Source: Teretinema sp964641135
Lineage (GTDB): Bacteria; Spirochaetota; Spirochaetia; Treponematales; Treponemataceae
Direction of reading: 5' to 3'
DNA length: 37,111 nucleotides
Assembly (NCBI GenBank): GCA_964641135.1
Contig: CAZXJV010000019.1
Location: forward strand, 1-37,111
The translations under genes were made by a program, and so were the position numbers. Positions 1 to 8,714 of the stretch are shown in pieces. A model generated the notes under the pieces. That model had not been told where the DNA came from. It was given only the letters and a program-made list of their open reading frames with translations, and made no database searches. How positions within the stretch are numbered: position 1 is the stretch's first letter; every line of letters starts with the position of its first letter.

Positions 1-2
1 AT

Positions 3-536
3 CAGGACGATATCAATCTGGAAGGCGGTGATGTAGCTTCCGGTGATGGCGGCGGAAAAAAAGGCCCCGGTATATTGCCCCAGTTGCTTAAATGGGTCGC
101 CATAGTAGTCGCCGCGCTCATCTTTATTGTGACAATTGTAGTTATCACCTACAGTGTGCTGGAAGGTTCCGGCGACAAACAGACTGTAATACACACATCC
201 GAAGAATATCGGGGTTTGCGTGAGGTGCTTCAGTGGTACGATGCCGTCGGAGTTATTCGTACCCGCACCATGGATGATATTCCGACTTCTGTTATTGTTG
301 ATGCCCGTCTGGGTTATAATTTTGATGATAAAGCAACCCCCGCCGAGCTTTCTTCACGTCTTGTAGAGCTGAAAGACTATCTTCGCAGATATTTTACCCA
401 CAAGACAGCAGAAGAACTGCGCAATGAGGAACGCATAAAGCTTGAAATTCGTGATGGAATAAACGACAACATCCTGTCCCGTTCAAGAATCAAGGACGTT
501 CGCTTTGTCCAGTATGAGATAACTTCTTCTCAATAG
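3..536 (+). CDS. fliL: FliL, flagellar basal-body/stator-associated protein (5' partial)
   Basis: FliL is an inner-membrane protein that surrounds the stator and supports torque and, in spirochaetes, periplasmic filament orientation. The reading frame is open from the first bases of the window. Upstream of the TTG at 75 it encodes an acidic, Gly-rich stretch ending in GGGKK, typical of the cytoplasmic tail of spirochaetal FliL. The true start is therefore outside the window and the TTG at 75 is internal. A single membrane helix (VAIVVAALIFIVTIVVITY) lies near codons 8-28 counted from 75. A periplasmic domain follows, with the family-typical C-terminal helix and a last strand ending VQYEITSSQ. 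The stop lies 8 bp before fliM. Family call rests on architecture plus operon position. Confidence 0.88.
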   Translation, partial: QDDINLEGGDVASGDGGGKKGPGILPQLLKWVAIVVAALIFIVTIVVITYSVLEGSGDKQTVIHTSEEYRGLREVLQWYDAVGVIRTRTMDDIPTSVIVDARLGYNFDDKATPAELSSRLVELKDYLRRYFTHKTAEELRNEERIKLEIRDGINDNILSRSRIKDVRFVQYEITSSQ

Positions 537-544
537 GGGATCAG

Positions 545-1579
545 ATGACTGAAGTTCTTTCGCAGGACGAAATAGACCAGCTGCTCACCGCAATCAGCGC
601 GGGTGATACCGATACCGAAGATTTTCGACCGGTAAATGATACCCGCAAGATCAAGATCTACGACTTCAAACGTCCGGACAAGTTTTCCAAAGAACAAATC
701 CGTACGGTTTCGATCATGCATGAAACCTTCGCGCGTCTGACAACAACTGCCTTATCAGCACAGTTGCGTTCAATGGCTCATGTTCACGTAGCATCTGTAG
801 ATCAGCTGACCTATGAAGAATTTATCCGGTCCATTCCGACGCCGACCACACTGGCTGTTATCAACATGGACCCGTTGAAGGGCAATGCCATCCTGGAGAT
901 TGATCCTTCTGTTACCTTTTCTATTATCGACCGCCTGTTCGGCGGTACCGGTCAGGGTACAAAGGTTCAGCGTGACCTTACAGATATTGAACAATCTGTA
1001 ATGGAAGGTATTATTGTACGTATTCTTGCCAACATGCGTGAGGCCTGGACCCAGGTTATTGACCTGCGTCCCCGTCTTGGTCAGATTGAAACAAATCCTC
1101 AGTTCGCCCAGATTGTACCGCCCTCTGAAATGGTTGTTCTTGTTACGCTTGAGACCAAGGTAGGCGAAGAAGAGGGTATGATGAACTTTTGTATACCCTA
1201 TATTACCATCGAACCGATTATTTCCAAACTTTCAAGCCAGTTCTGGTTTTCATCCGTCCGGCGCAGTTCAACAACCCAGTATCTGGGAGTTCTTAAGGAC
1301 AAACTGTCAACTGTTGATATGGATGTTGTTGCGGAAATTGGAACAATCAATCTGCCGGTTCGCGATGTTTTGAATCTTCGCGTAGGCGATGTCGTTCGGC
1401 TCTCTAATGTACGGGTGGGAGACCCCTTCAGTCTGAGCGTCGGAAACAAGAAAAAATTCCTGTGTCAGGCCGGTACCATCGGCAAAAAGGTAGCGGTTCA
1501 GATCATCAAAAAACTGGCCGATATTGAACAGGAAGAGTTTGAAGAGCTTTCAGTAGAAGGAGACGAATCGTATGAGTGA
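545..1579 (+). CDS. fliM: FliM, flagellar motor switch protein
   Basis: FliM is the C-ring switch protein that binds CheY-P and, with FliG and FliY/FliN, sets rotation direction. The 344-residue length is normal. The N-terminus has the CheY-P binding motif (SQDEIDQLL, residues 6-14). A CheC-like middle domain (about 45-235) includes the FliG-binding GGTGQ segment near residue 133. The C-terminal SpoA/FliN-like domain (about 255-330) includes LPVRDVLNLRVGDVVRL. The ATG follows fliL by 8 bp with GGGG upstream, and the 3' end overlaps fliY by 8 bp, which suggests translational coupling. Confidence 0.97.
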   Translation: MTEVLSQDEIDQLLTAISAGDTDTEDFRPVNDTRKIKIYDFKRPDKFSKEQIRTVSIMHETFARLTTTALSAQLRSMAHVHVASVDQLTYEEFIRSIPTPTTLAVINMDPLKGNAILEIDPSVTFSIIDRLFGGTGQGTKVQRDLTDIEQSVMEGIIVRILANMREAWTQVIDLRPRLGQIETNPQFAQIVPPSEMVVLVTLETKVGEEEGMMNFCIPYITIEPIISKLSSQFWFSSVRRSSTTQYLGVLKDKLSTVDMDVVAEIGTINLPVRDVLNLRVGDVVRLSNVRVGDPFSLSVGNKKKFLCQAGTIGKKVAVQIIKKLADIEQEEFEELSVEGDESYE

Positions 1580-2717
1580 TGGTGCCATTTCCCAGGATGA
1601 GATCGATGCCCTGTTGGCAGGTGTAGATATGGGTGGCATGGGCGCTTCTGCTGCTCCCCCCGCTCAGTCCCTTAGTGACAGTCAGATTCAGGCATTACAG
1701 AAATTTCTTGCAGAAAACACGCCGGCACTTCAGGCAAGTTTAGGCGGAATGACCGGCAGTGATATTCAGATTGCCTCTCCCGGTGTAGAACTTACCAGAC
1801 GCGAAGGTTTTTTACGCACTATTCCGGAAATGGTGGTAGCTGTTCTTGCCGATTTTAGCGCAGCTCTTACCGGCGACCATCTGTTTGTAATGGCGCCTGA
1901 ATGCGCGCAAAAAATTGTCAGTCTGGTTAACAATGAAGAAAATGCCGAAATTGATGATATGTCCTTGTCTGTGATAGGCGAGGCCGTATCGCAGCATATC
2001 GGTGTTGAACTGACTTCCCTTGAGAAAGCCGGCTTTAAGGGTGTAGCTAATGAACCGCCGGAGGCATCACATGTGCCAAAGGCTATGGTTCGGTTTCCCC
2101 AGCAGGATTTTACCATTTTTACCTGGCCCCTAACCATTGACGGATCTCCGTTTACCCTGTGGGAAATAATGCCAAAATCAATTGCCGAACAGATTGCTAA
2201 AGCCTTCGGTGCTACGAACCCGAGTGCTGATGCAGGAATGGCTGCAAACCCTCAGATGGCTGGTCAACAAATGCAGGGCATGCAGGGCATGCAAGGCATG
2301 CAGGGTATGCAGGGCATGCAGGGCATGCAGGGCATGCAGATGGGCGGCATGCAGGGCATGCAGGGCATGCCCGGTATGCAGGGACAGATTATGGGTATGA
2401 ATCCTAATGTTCAGTCAGTACAGTTTCCTAATTTACAATACGCCTCGATGGGTGCCGAGCAGGGTAATATCGGCCTGATCATGGACGTTTATATGGAGAT
2501 GACCGTAGAATTGGGGCGTACCCGAAAGGTCATCAAGGAAATTCTTGGTATGGGCGAAGGTACTATTATCGAGCTGGACAAACTTGCCGGTGAACCCGTT
2601 GATATTCTGGTAAACCATAAACCGATTGCAAAAGGCGAAGTTGTAGTTATTGATGAAAATTTCGGTGTACGTGTAACCGAGATTTTGTCTCCGGTGGAAC
2701 GCGTTAGCGATATGTAG
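1572..2717 (+). CDS. fliY: FliY (FliN-type switch protein with CheC-like domain)
   Basis: This is the second C-ring switch protein. Residues 7-15 (SQDEIDALL) repeat the CheY-P binding motif seen in FliM. Residues about 75-212 form a CheC-like domain. Residues 234-271 are a Met-Gln-Gly tandem repeat linker. Residues about 300-381 are the FliN/SpoA domain (LGRTRKVIKEILGMGEGTIIEL begins it). In Bacillus FliY the CheC domain is a CheY-P phosphatase using D/S-x3-E-x2-N. Here the matching segment reads S133-x3-E137-x2-S140, so the catalytic Asn is missing and phosphatase activity is doubtful. No second CheC-like active site was recognised. The gene overlaps fliM by 8 bp. Confidence 0.95.
   Translation: MSDGAISQDEIDALLAGVDMGGMGASAAPPAQSLSDSQIQALQKFLAENTPALQASLGGMTGSDIQIASPGVELTRREGFLRTIPEMVVAVLADFSAALTGDHLFVMAPECAQKIVSLVNNEENAEIDDMSLSVIGEAVSQHIGVELTSLEKAGFKGVANEPPEASHVPKAMVRFPQQDFTIFTWPLTIDGSPFTLWEIMPKSIAEQIAKAFGATNPSADAGMAANPQMAGQQMQGMQGMQGMQGMQGMQGMQGMQMGGMQGMQGMPGMQGQIMGMNPNVQSVQFPNLQYASMGAEQGNIGLIMDVYMEMTVELGRTRKVIKEILGMGEGTIIELDKLAGEPVDILVNHKPIAKGEVVVIDENFGVRVTEILSPVERVSDM
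2271..2384 (+). repeat. In-frame 9-bp tandem repeat (ATGCAGGGC units) in fliY
   Basis: Seven consecutive 9-bp units coding Met-Gln-Gly run from 2271 to 2333. An interrupted unit (MQMGG) and four more units (MQG, MQG, MPG, MQG) follow to 2384. Most units are identical; a few carry third-base changes (CAA, GGT). Each junction makes a GCATGC palindrome. Because the unit is a multiple of three, copy-number change would alter linker length without a frameshift. Confidence 0.97.
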
Positions 2718-2740
2718 TTTTTTTTCGGGGTGGGGGGAAC

Positions 2741-3457
2741 ATGCAATTCAAATTCACCGCACACAGGACAGTTTTTGTCCTGTTCTGTGTATTTACTGCG
2801 TTTTACGGGGTTTTACCCCTGGTTTCACAGGAAGCTGCAACTCCGGGCGATGCTGCAACCCGGGGCACAGCTGCAACAGCAACTGCAGACCGCCTTGCTG
2901 TTGACGAAACTACCCTCCGGTTCAATCCTGATACTGAAGCTGCGGGGAACCCTGCAGCTGCCGGTCCTGCCTCAAATTTGTGGCTTTTTGTACGGATGGT
3001 CCTTGTTCTGGCCATTGTCTGTCTGGGAATCTACGGGCTGATTGTCTTTCTCCGAAAAAATTCAACTGCCTCGGCTGCTTCGGATCCCTGGCTCAAGTCG
3101 GTTGCTTCAATTCCTTTACCGGCTGGCAAATCTGTTCAGGTTGTTACTATTGGTGGAAAGGCTTTTTTGATCGGAGTAACAGATCACGCGGTCAACCTTT
3201 TGTGCGAGCTTACTGATCAGGAAATAATCGACGCAATGAATCTTGATGCAGACCGGCAGTCTGCGATCCCCGGTACAGATTTTGCAGCTCTGCTTGGCCG
3301 TTTTTTCCCGAAACTAAAAAATATGCATTCTTCCCCGGACAAGGGTTCATCTTCGAGCTCTTTTTCTTCTTCATTGCAAAATGGGGAATTTCTTAAAAAC
3401 CAGCGGGAACGGCTGAACCGCCGGGAGAACCCGGATCAAAACGGGAGATCTGAATGA
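2741..3457 (+). CDS. fliO: FliO, flagellar export-gate assembly protein
   Basis: FliO is a membrane protein that stabilises FliP during assembly of the FliP5Q4R1 export gate. The 238-residue product starts with a signal-like hydrophobic segment (residues 11-28) followed by an Ala/Thr-rich periplasmic stretch. A membrane helix (about 79-104, WLFVRMVLVLAIVCLGIYGLIVF is inside it) leads to a small cytoplasmic domain with the FliO-typical pattern VASIPLPAGKSVQVV. The tail is Ser-rich and then charged. Position between fliY and fliP supports the call. The start ATG follows a very G-rich ribosome binding region (GGGGTGGGGGG), and the stop overlaps fliP by 4 bp. It is also called FliZ in older spirochaete annotation. 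Confidence 0.88.
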   Translation: MQFKFTAHRTVFVLFCVFTAFYGVLPLVSQEAATPGDAATRGTAATATADRLAVDETTLRFNPDTEAAGNPAAAGPASNLWLFVRMVLVLAIVCLGIYGLIVFLRKNSTASAASDPWLKSVASIPLPAGKSVQVVTIGGKAFLIGVTDHAVNLLCELTDQEIIDAMNLDADRQSAIPGTDFAALLGRFFPKLKNMHSSPDKGSSSSSFSSSLQNGEFLKNQRERLNRRENPDQNGRSE

Positions 3458-4314
3458 AAAAGGATTCAGATTCCCGCAAACGAAGCATCAAGTCCTTTTT
3501 GCCCGCAGTTTTGTTCTGTATACTGTTCTGGATGGCAGTATCACCGGTACTACTGGCTGCACAAACTGCAGGAGGATTCCCGGCAGGAACCGCTCGCGGT
3601 ACAACTACGATGGACGCAAACAGACAGGCGACACGGGTACCGTTCATCAATTTTGAAATACGGGAACCCACAAGCAATCAGGAAGTAGCTCTTTCGATAC
3701 AGGTTCTGCTTCTTTTAACCCTGATATCTCTGGCTCCAAGCCTTATGATATTGACTACCAGCTTCCTCAGACTCTCCATTGTTCTGGATTTCATCAAACG
3801 TGCATTGTCCTTGCAGCAGGTTCCTCCTACCCAGGTCCTTAACGGTATCGCCCTGTTTTTAAGCCTCTTTATCATGTGGCCGACCTTTAACCAGATATAT
3901 ACCAATTCGTTTCGCCCCCTGGCTGACGGCGAGATTAATATAGAAACAGCTTATGTGGAGGCAGAACGCCCTCTTCGGCTTTTTATGTACCGTCAGATGG
4001 CCCGTGATACCGGCTATATTGCCATGTTTATGTCAATGGCCCGACTTGAAAAACCGGAAACCCTGGCCGATGTACCTACCTGGGTTCTTATTCCTGCTTT
4101 TATACTTCATGAGCTTACAGCAGCATTCAAGATAGGCATATTCTTGTATATACCGTTTATTATCGTTGATATGGTTGTGGCCAGTGTCCTGATGTCCATG
4201 GGTATGATCATGCTTCCTCCGGTACAGATTTCCATGCCGTTTAAACTTATCCTGTTCGTTCTGGTAGACGGCTGGGCCCTGTTGACCACCCAGTTGTTTA
4301 ATTCCTTCAGTTAG
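3454..4314 (+). CDS. fliP: FliP, flagellar type III export gate protein
   Basis: FliP forms the core pentamer of the export pore. The 286-residue protein has an N-terminal signal peptide (hydrophobic core about residues 15-35), as known for FliP. A periplasmic linker and the family core then start near residue 77 (LSIQVLLLLTLISLAPSLM). Characteristic segments are SFLRLSIVLDFIKRAL, PPTQVLNGIALFL, VLIPAFILHELTAAFKIG and MVVASVLMSMGMIMLPP. The ATG overlaps the fliO stop (ATGA), so translation is probably coupled. The next gene, fliQ, begins 42 bp downstream. Confidence 0.98.
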   Translation: MKKDSDSRKRSIKSFLPAVLFCILFWMAVSPVLLAAQTAGGFPAGTARGTTTMDANRQATRVPFINFEIREPTSNQEVALSIQVLLLLTLISLAPSLMILTTSFLRLSIVLDFIKRALSLQQVPPTQVLNGIALFLSLFIMWPTFNQIYTNSFRPLADGEINIETAYVEAERPLRLFMYRQMARDTGYIAMFMSMARLEKPETLADVPTWVLIPAFILHELTAAFKIGIFLYIPFIIVDMVVASVLMSMGMIMLPPVQISMPFKLILFVLVDGWALLTTQLFNSFS

Positions 4315-4356
4315 AAGGGGTCTGTTATGCAGTGTGTACAGAAAGGGAGGTAACAC

Positions 4357-4626
4357 ATGACTTTAGGAATGGTCGTATCATTAATTCGCGGCGGTGTTTT
4401 CCAGATCTTGATGCTGGCTTCTCCCATTTTGTTTGCAGCCCTTACCGTCGGTCTGGTTATTGCAATATTTCAGGCGACTACCTCGATACAGGAACAGACC
4501 CTTACCTTTGTACCCAAAATACTTACAATTCTTGGCATGTTGGCCCTCCTTGGAGGCTGGATGTTTTCCTCTCTCAGGGATTATACCATTCAGCTGTTCA
4601 ATATGATTCCGCAGCTGGTTCAGTAA
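4357..4626 (+). CDS. fliQ: FliQ, flagellar type III export gate protein
   Basis: The 89-residue, two-helix membrane protein has the family length and pattern. A first helix lies at about 13-38 (FQILMLASPILFAALTVGLV). The polar loop ATTSIQEQTLTFVPK is the FliQ signature. A second helix is at about 54-75. It packs around the FliP/FliR core of the export gate. A strong AGGGAGG ribosome binding site precedes the ATG, and fliR starts 6 bp after the stop. Confidence 0.97.
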   Translation: MTLGMVVSLIRGGVFQILMLASPILFAALTVGLVIAIFQATTSIQEQTLTFVPKILTILGMLALLGGWMFSSLRDYTIQLFNMIPQLVQ

Positions 4627-4632
4627 CGGATA

Positions 4633-5430
4633 ATGAGTCCCTTCGACGATCTGTTGTCACGTGCACCTCTTTTTTTTCTGGTTGCAGCCCGCATATTTGC
4701 CATGATTTTAACAACCCCTCTCCTTGCTACCCAGGCGGTTCCCCGTGTGGCAAAGATCGCCCTGGCCGGCCTTGTTGCATACATGGTGCTACCCCAGGCC
4801 TATCCTGCCGGCTGGGATGTCCCCCCACTGTCTTTACATTTCGCCTTGCTGGTAATAGGTGAAGGTCTGATCGGTGCAATGACAGGCTTTATGATAAGCA
4901 TAATTTTTGCTACCTTCAGTTCCGCAGGCCAGTTTTTTTCATATCAGATGGGCTTCGGTGCATCCGAGGTATACGATGCCCTCGCACAGATAGAAAACCC
5001 ACTGATGGGCCAATTCCTCAATCTTGTTGCGATGCTTGTGTTCTTGCAGATACGCGGTTTCCAGACCCTCTTCCTCGGCGGGATTCTGCGCAGTTTTCAG
5101 GCGGTGAACTGTTTTATTCTGCTGGAAAGTCAGGACATCCTGGCTACCTTTTTTATTAACGGACTGAGCACCCTTTTTTTAAATGCGATGATCATCGCGT
5201 TTCCGCTTGTGGGGACACTTTTTTTGATTCATGTAACCATGGGTCTTTTATCCAAGGCGGCACCACAGATGAACCTTCTGTCCGAAGGTTTCCCCATCAC
5301 GATTATGGTCACTTTTTTTCTTATGGTTGTGACTATTCCGCTTATGATTAACCTCTTTACCCAGATAATGGACGAGGGCTTTCGGGCCTTCGAACAACTT
5401 TTATCAGCCGCTGGAAGGCAGATTCCATGA
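4633..5430 (+). CDS. fliR: FliR, flagellar type III export gate protein
   Basis: FliR completes the FliP5-FliQ4-FliR1 export pore. The 265-residue length and multiple membrane helices fit. Family-typical stretches are RIFAMILTTPLL near residue 21, GLIGAMTGFMISIIFATFSSAGQ (about 78-100), YQMGFG, and APQMNLLSEGFPITI (about 211-225). The last codon overlaps flhB by 4 bp (ATGA). No sign of a FliR-FlhB fusion is seen. Confidence 0.97.
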   Translation: MSPFDDLLSRAPLFFLVAARIFAMILTTPLLATQAVPRVAKIALAGLVAYMVLPQAYPAGWDVPPLSLHFALLVIGEGLIGAMTGFMISIIFATFSSAGQFFSYQMGFGASEVYDALAQIENPLMGQFLNLVAMLVFLQIRGFQTLFLGGILRSFQAVNCFILLESQDILATFFINGLSTLFLNAMIIAFPLVGTLFLIHVTMGLLSKAAPQMNLLSEGFPITIMVTFFLMVVTIPLMINLFTQIMDEGFRAFEQLLSAAGRQIP

Positions 5431-6611
5431 ACAGCCTCCCTGGTTTTCAAGATCCGTTGTATCCGTCCTGTGTACCGCCCGTATATCAGAAACCGCTGTT
5501 AAACCGGATTGATTTGCAGTGGTTCGCTGCCGAGGATGAAGGCCGCACAGAAGATCCGACTGATTTCAAGCTCCGTAAAGCCCGTGAAGAAGGACGTGTT
5601 GCAAAAAGCCAGGATCTTAACGGAGCTTTGGTGCTCCTGTTCGGTGTAATCACCCTGCTGATTATGGCGCCTTCCATGTTGAGTAATCTTGCAGAAATGC
5701 TTCGTTTCTTTTTTTTGCGCGCAACCGAACTGGAGCCAGATAATCCTGTCATTTTTCGGGTTTTTGTTACTTACTTTTTGCGGCTTTTTTTGCCCATTGC
5801 GTTTACAGCGGTAATCGCAGGGATTGCCGGAAACCTGCTGCAAAACGGGGGCTTTCTGTATTCCGTAAAACCCATTACCCCGAAATTCGACAAGATCCTT
5901 CCCAAAATAGGACAATGGCTTAAACGATCCTTTTTTTCGGGCGAGGGGCTTTTTAATCTTGCAAAGTCCCTTTTTAAGGTAGGTATCCTTGCAGCAACGG
6001 CTTTTTTTACTATACGCGCTCAGCTGCCTGCCCTGATAACAACCCTGACTGCCGGCTTCTGGCCAAGCATAGCCTTTGTATCAGGAATCGCAGGGCGGAT
6101 GCTATTGACTGCTGCCATTCTTTTTCTGGTTCTGGCGATACCGGATTATGTTTTTCAGCGGCGGCAGTTCATTGAATCCTTGAAGATGACCAAGCAGGAA
6201 ATCAAGGAAGAATACAAACAGCTCGAAGGTGACCCGCTGGTTAAAAGCCGACTGCGGCAGCGCATGCGAGAAATTTTAAGCCAGAATATGGCGGTTAATG
6301 TTCCAAAAGCCGATGTTGTCATTACAAACCCTACCCACTTTGCCATAGCCATGCAGTGGGACCGTGCTACCATGCGAGCTCCGATGTGCACCGCAAAGGG
6401 CTCAGACAACCTGGCTTTGAGGATCAGGGAGCTTGCCCGCGAAAGCGGCGTTCCTGTGGTAGAAAACAAGCCGCTGGCCCGTGCTCTCTATGCGGAAGTC
6501 GAAATTGGTGATATGATACCTGATGAGTATTACCAGGCTCTGGCTGTAATTTTGGCCAGGGTCTACGCGCTCGATTCCCGAAAAAAAAGCACTGTTCAAG
6601 GAACCTGGTAA
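5427..6611 (+). CDS. flhB: FlhB, export-specificity switch protein
   Basis: FlhB controls substrate switching from rod/hook to filament export. The 394-residue protein contains the TEDPT motif (41-45), four membrane helices (about 64-240), and a cytoplasmic domain with the autocleavage site NPTH at 301-304. Typical downstream segments are KGSDNLALRIRELA and VVENKPLARALY. The first 28 residues before LQWFAAEDEGRTEDPT look like an extension compared with FlhB elsewhere, and they are Pro/Cys-containing. The chosen ATG overlaps the fliR stop by 4 bp, but an internal TTG start (near 5511) is possible. flhA follows after 6 bp. Confidence 0.96.
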   Translation: MNSLPGFQDPLYPSCVPPVYQKPLLNRIDLQWFAAEDEGRTEDPTDFKLRKAREEGRVAKSQDLNGALVLLFGVITLLIMAPSMLSNLAEMLRFFFLRATELEPDNPVIFRVFVTYFLRLFLPIAFTAVIAGIAGNLLQNGGFLYSVKPITPKFDKILPKIGQWLKRSFFSGEGLFNLAKSLFKVGILAATAFFTIRAQLPALITTLTAGFWPSIAFVSGIAGRMLLTAAILFLVLAIPDYVFQRRQFIESLKMTKQEIKEEYKQLEGDPLVKSRLRQRMREILSQNMAVNVPKADVVITNPTHFAIAMQWDRATMRAPMCTAKGSDNLALRIRELARESGVPVVENKPLARALYAEVEIGDMIPDEYYQALAVILARVYALDSRKKSTVQGTW

Positions 6612-6617
6612 ACGGCA

Positions 6618-8699
6618 ATGGCGGAAAAAGAGCTATCAATCAACAAAGCGGACATCCTCGTAGCGCTCGGCGCCGTTATGGTGGTTCTGATGCTGATTAT
6701 ACCGCTTCCGGCCCCCTTGCTCGACTTGTTGATGGCAATGAACCTGATTTTAAATCTTTTGGTCCTGCTTATCGTTCTGTATACAAAACGGGCTATTGAT
6801 TTTTCAGTCTTTCCTACAGTCCTGCTGGTACTGACTGTCTTCGGCCTCGGTCTCAATGTTTCTTCTACCCGGCTTATCCTGACACAGGGGCTCAAATTTC
6901 AGGGCCGCATGGTACGTGCCTTCAGCACCTTCGTTATCGGCAGTTCAGGAACGGACGGGCTTATCATAGGCTTTGTTATCTTTATCATACTGATTGCGGT
7001 ACAGGTTTTTGTAATCACAAAGGGTTCCACCCGTATCGCAGAGGTCGCAGCCCGCTTTACCCTGGACGGAATGACAACCAAGAATATGTCCATAGAGTCG
7101 GAATACAACGCCGGCCTTATTACCGAAGATGAAGCCCGGACCAAAAAAGAAGATGTTAAAAAGGAATCTGATTTTTACGGTTCAATGGACGGTGCCAGTA
7201 AATTCGTTTCGGGTAACGTCAAGATCGGTATTTTTATTACCGTAATAAACCTTGTTGCAGGACTTGTTATCGGAATGACTATCCGCAAGGAACCGTTCGG
7301 TCAGGCCCTTGCAAACTACGCCTCCTTAACCATCGGAGACGGACTGTTAAGCCAGCTGCCATCTTTGTTGGTATCTGTTGCCACCGGTCTGATTGTCACC
7401 CGTGCTGTTTCAAGCGGTACCTTCGGTTCGGATATCGCCGAACAGTTCTCGCGCAACGCCTGGGTGTTTTTTATCGGTTCGGCAACCCTGCTTGCCATCA
7501 GCTTTGTTCCCGGCTTTCCCTGGTACATCCTTATTCCGCTTGCCGGAGGCATGGCCTGGATCGGCTTTCACCTTCGCAAGCGTGAAGCCGCAAGCTTTAA
7601 AAAATCACTCGAGAAAGCCCAGCAAAAAGAGACGGAAAAAACCGGCGATCACCATTCAGATGTCAGTCCGGTTGTTCCGCTGGATCCTCTTTCTCTTGAA
7701 CTGGGTTATGGTCTTATTCCCCTTGTCGACAAGGACAAGGGGGCCGAGCTTTTGGAGCGAGTCACCCGCATCCGCCGCGAGTCTGCCCTGGATCTTGGTC
7801 TGGTTGTGCCGCGCATCCGCATTATAGACAACATGCGTCTTGAACCGAGCGAATATTGCTTCAAGATCAAGGGTGTGGAAGTTGCCCGCGGCCGCATCCG
7901 TATGGGCTGGTATCTGGGTATTAACCCCGGTGGCGTTACAGAAGAGCTTCCCGGCGAAAAAACAACTGATCCTGCCTTCGGCCTGCCGGCTATCTGGATA
8001 ACCGATGAAACTCGCGAGCGTGCCGAGCGCGCGGGCTATACCGTTGTCGACCCTCCGTCAATCATCGCCACGCATCTTACCGAGGTCATAAAACGTCACG
8101 CGTCCGAAATTCTCGGCCGTCAGGAAGTGCAGTCAATCATCGACACCATCCGCAAGGATTATCCTGCTGTTGTTGAAGAAGTGCTTAAATCCTGCCAGCT
8201 GGGCGAGATTCAAAAGGTCCTGCAGGGTCTGCTTCGCGAACAGGTTTCAATACGTAATATGGTTGTGATACTGGAAACACTGGCCGATTACCGGCCGGTG
8301 ACCCGCGATACCTCTGTGTTGATTGAAAAAGTACGTCAGTCCCTGGGCAGGCAGATCTGCCTGCAGTATGCAGATTCTAACCGTACCCTGCATGTACTGA
8401 CTATCGAACCGGGACTGACCCAAAAAATTGTCGATAGCCGGGTTGATACGGTAAACGGTCCCGTTGCGGCCCTTGAACCTGTTGTACAGCGCTCATGGAT
8501 TCGCTCCCTGGTCCAGACTGTTTCACAGGTACAGCAATCCGGCTATCTGCCGGTGATTCTGTGCCCGGAAGAAGCACGTATTCTGGTAAAATCCTCCACA
8601 GAACGGGAGATACCCGATCTGGTGGTCTTGTCTGTTCCCGAGATAGCCAGCGATGTTCGCGTCGAGGCTATCGGTGAAATAAAGCTTGCTGGAACGTGA
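6618..8699 (+). CDS. flhA: FlhA, flagellar export apparatus protein
   Basis: FlhA forms the nonameric export platform that uses proton motive force and docks chaperone-substrate complexes. The 693-residue length is typical. Eight membrane helices occupy about residues 1-330, and the cytoplasmic FlhAC domain about 350-690. The conserved FHIPEP loop is at 146-197 (RFTLDGM to GSMDGASKF). The usual P-G-K-Q core after the TLD segment is replaced by T-T-K-N here. The linker 331-355 is charged and rich in Lys/Glu. The start ATG is 6 bp after flhB. Confidence 0.97.
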   Translation: MAEKELSINKADILVALGAVMVVLMLIIPLPAPLLDLLMAMNLILNLLVLLIVLYTKRAIDFSVFPTVLLVLTVFGLGLNVSSTRLILTQGLKFQGRMVRAFSTFVIGSSGTDGLIIGFVIFIILIAVQVFVITKGSTRIAEVAARFTLDGMTTKNMSIESEYNAGLITEDEARTKKEDVKKESDFYGSMDGASKFVSGNVKIGIFITVINLVAGLVIGMTIRKEPFGQALANYASLTIGDGLLSQLPSLLVSVATGLIVTRAVSSGTFGSDIAEQFSRNAWVFFIGSATLLAISFVPGFPWYILIPLAGGMAWIGFHLRKREAASFKKSLEKAQQKETEKTGDHHSDVSPVVPLDPLSLELGYGLIPLVDKDKGAELLERVTRIRRESALDLGLVVPRIRIIDNMRLEPSEYCFKIKGVEVARGRIRMGWYLGINPGGVTEELPGEKTTDPAFGLPAIWITDETRERAERAGYTVVDPPSIIATHLTEVIKRHASEILGRQEVQSIIDTIRKDYPAVVEEVLKSCQLGEIQKVLQGLLREQVSIRNMVVILETLADYRPVTRDTSVLIEKVRQSLGRQICLQYADSNRTLHVLTIEPGLTQKIVDSRVDTVNGPVAALEPVVQRSWIRSLVQTVSQVQQSGYLPVILCPEEARILVKSSTEREIPDLVVLSVPEIASDVRVEAIGEIKLAGT

Positions 8700-8714
8700 T
8701 AACGGGAAGGTGAA

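Noticed and set aside
75..77. TTG as the start of fliL
   Set aside because: The same frame is open to the window edge and codes a plausible FliL N-terminal tail ending GGGKK; the real start is upstream of the window.
2182..2400. Cys/Arg/Ala-rich frame across the fliY repeat
   Set aside because: It is an out-of-frame reading of the ATGCAGGGC repeat inside fliY, giving a low-complexity artefact.
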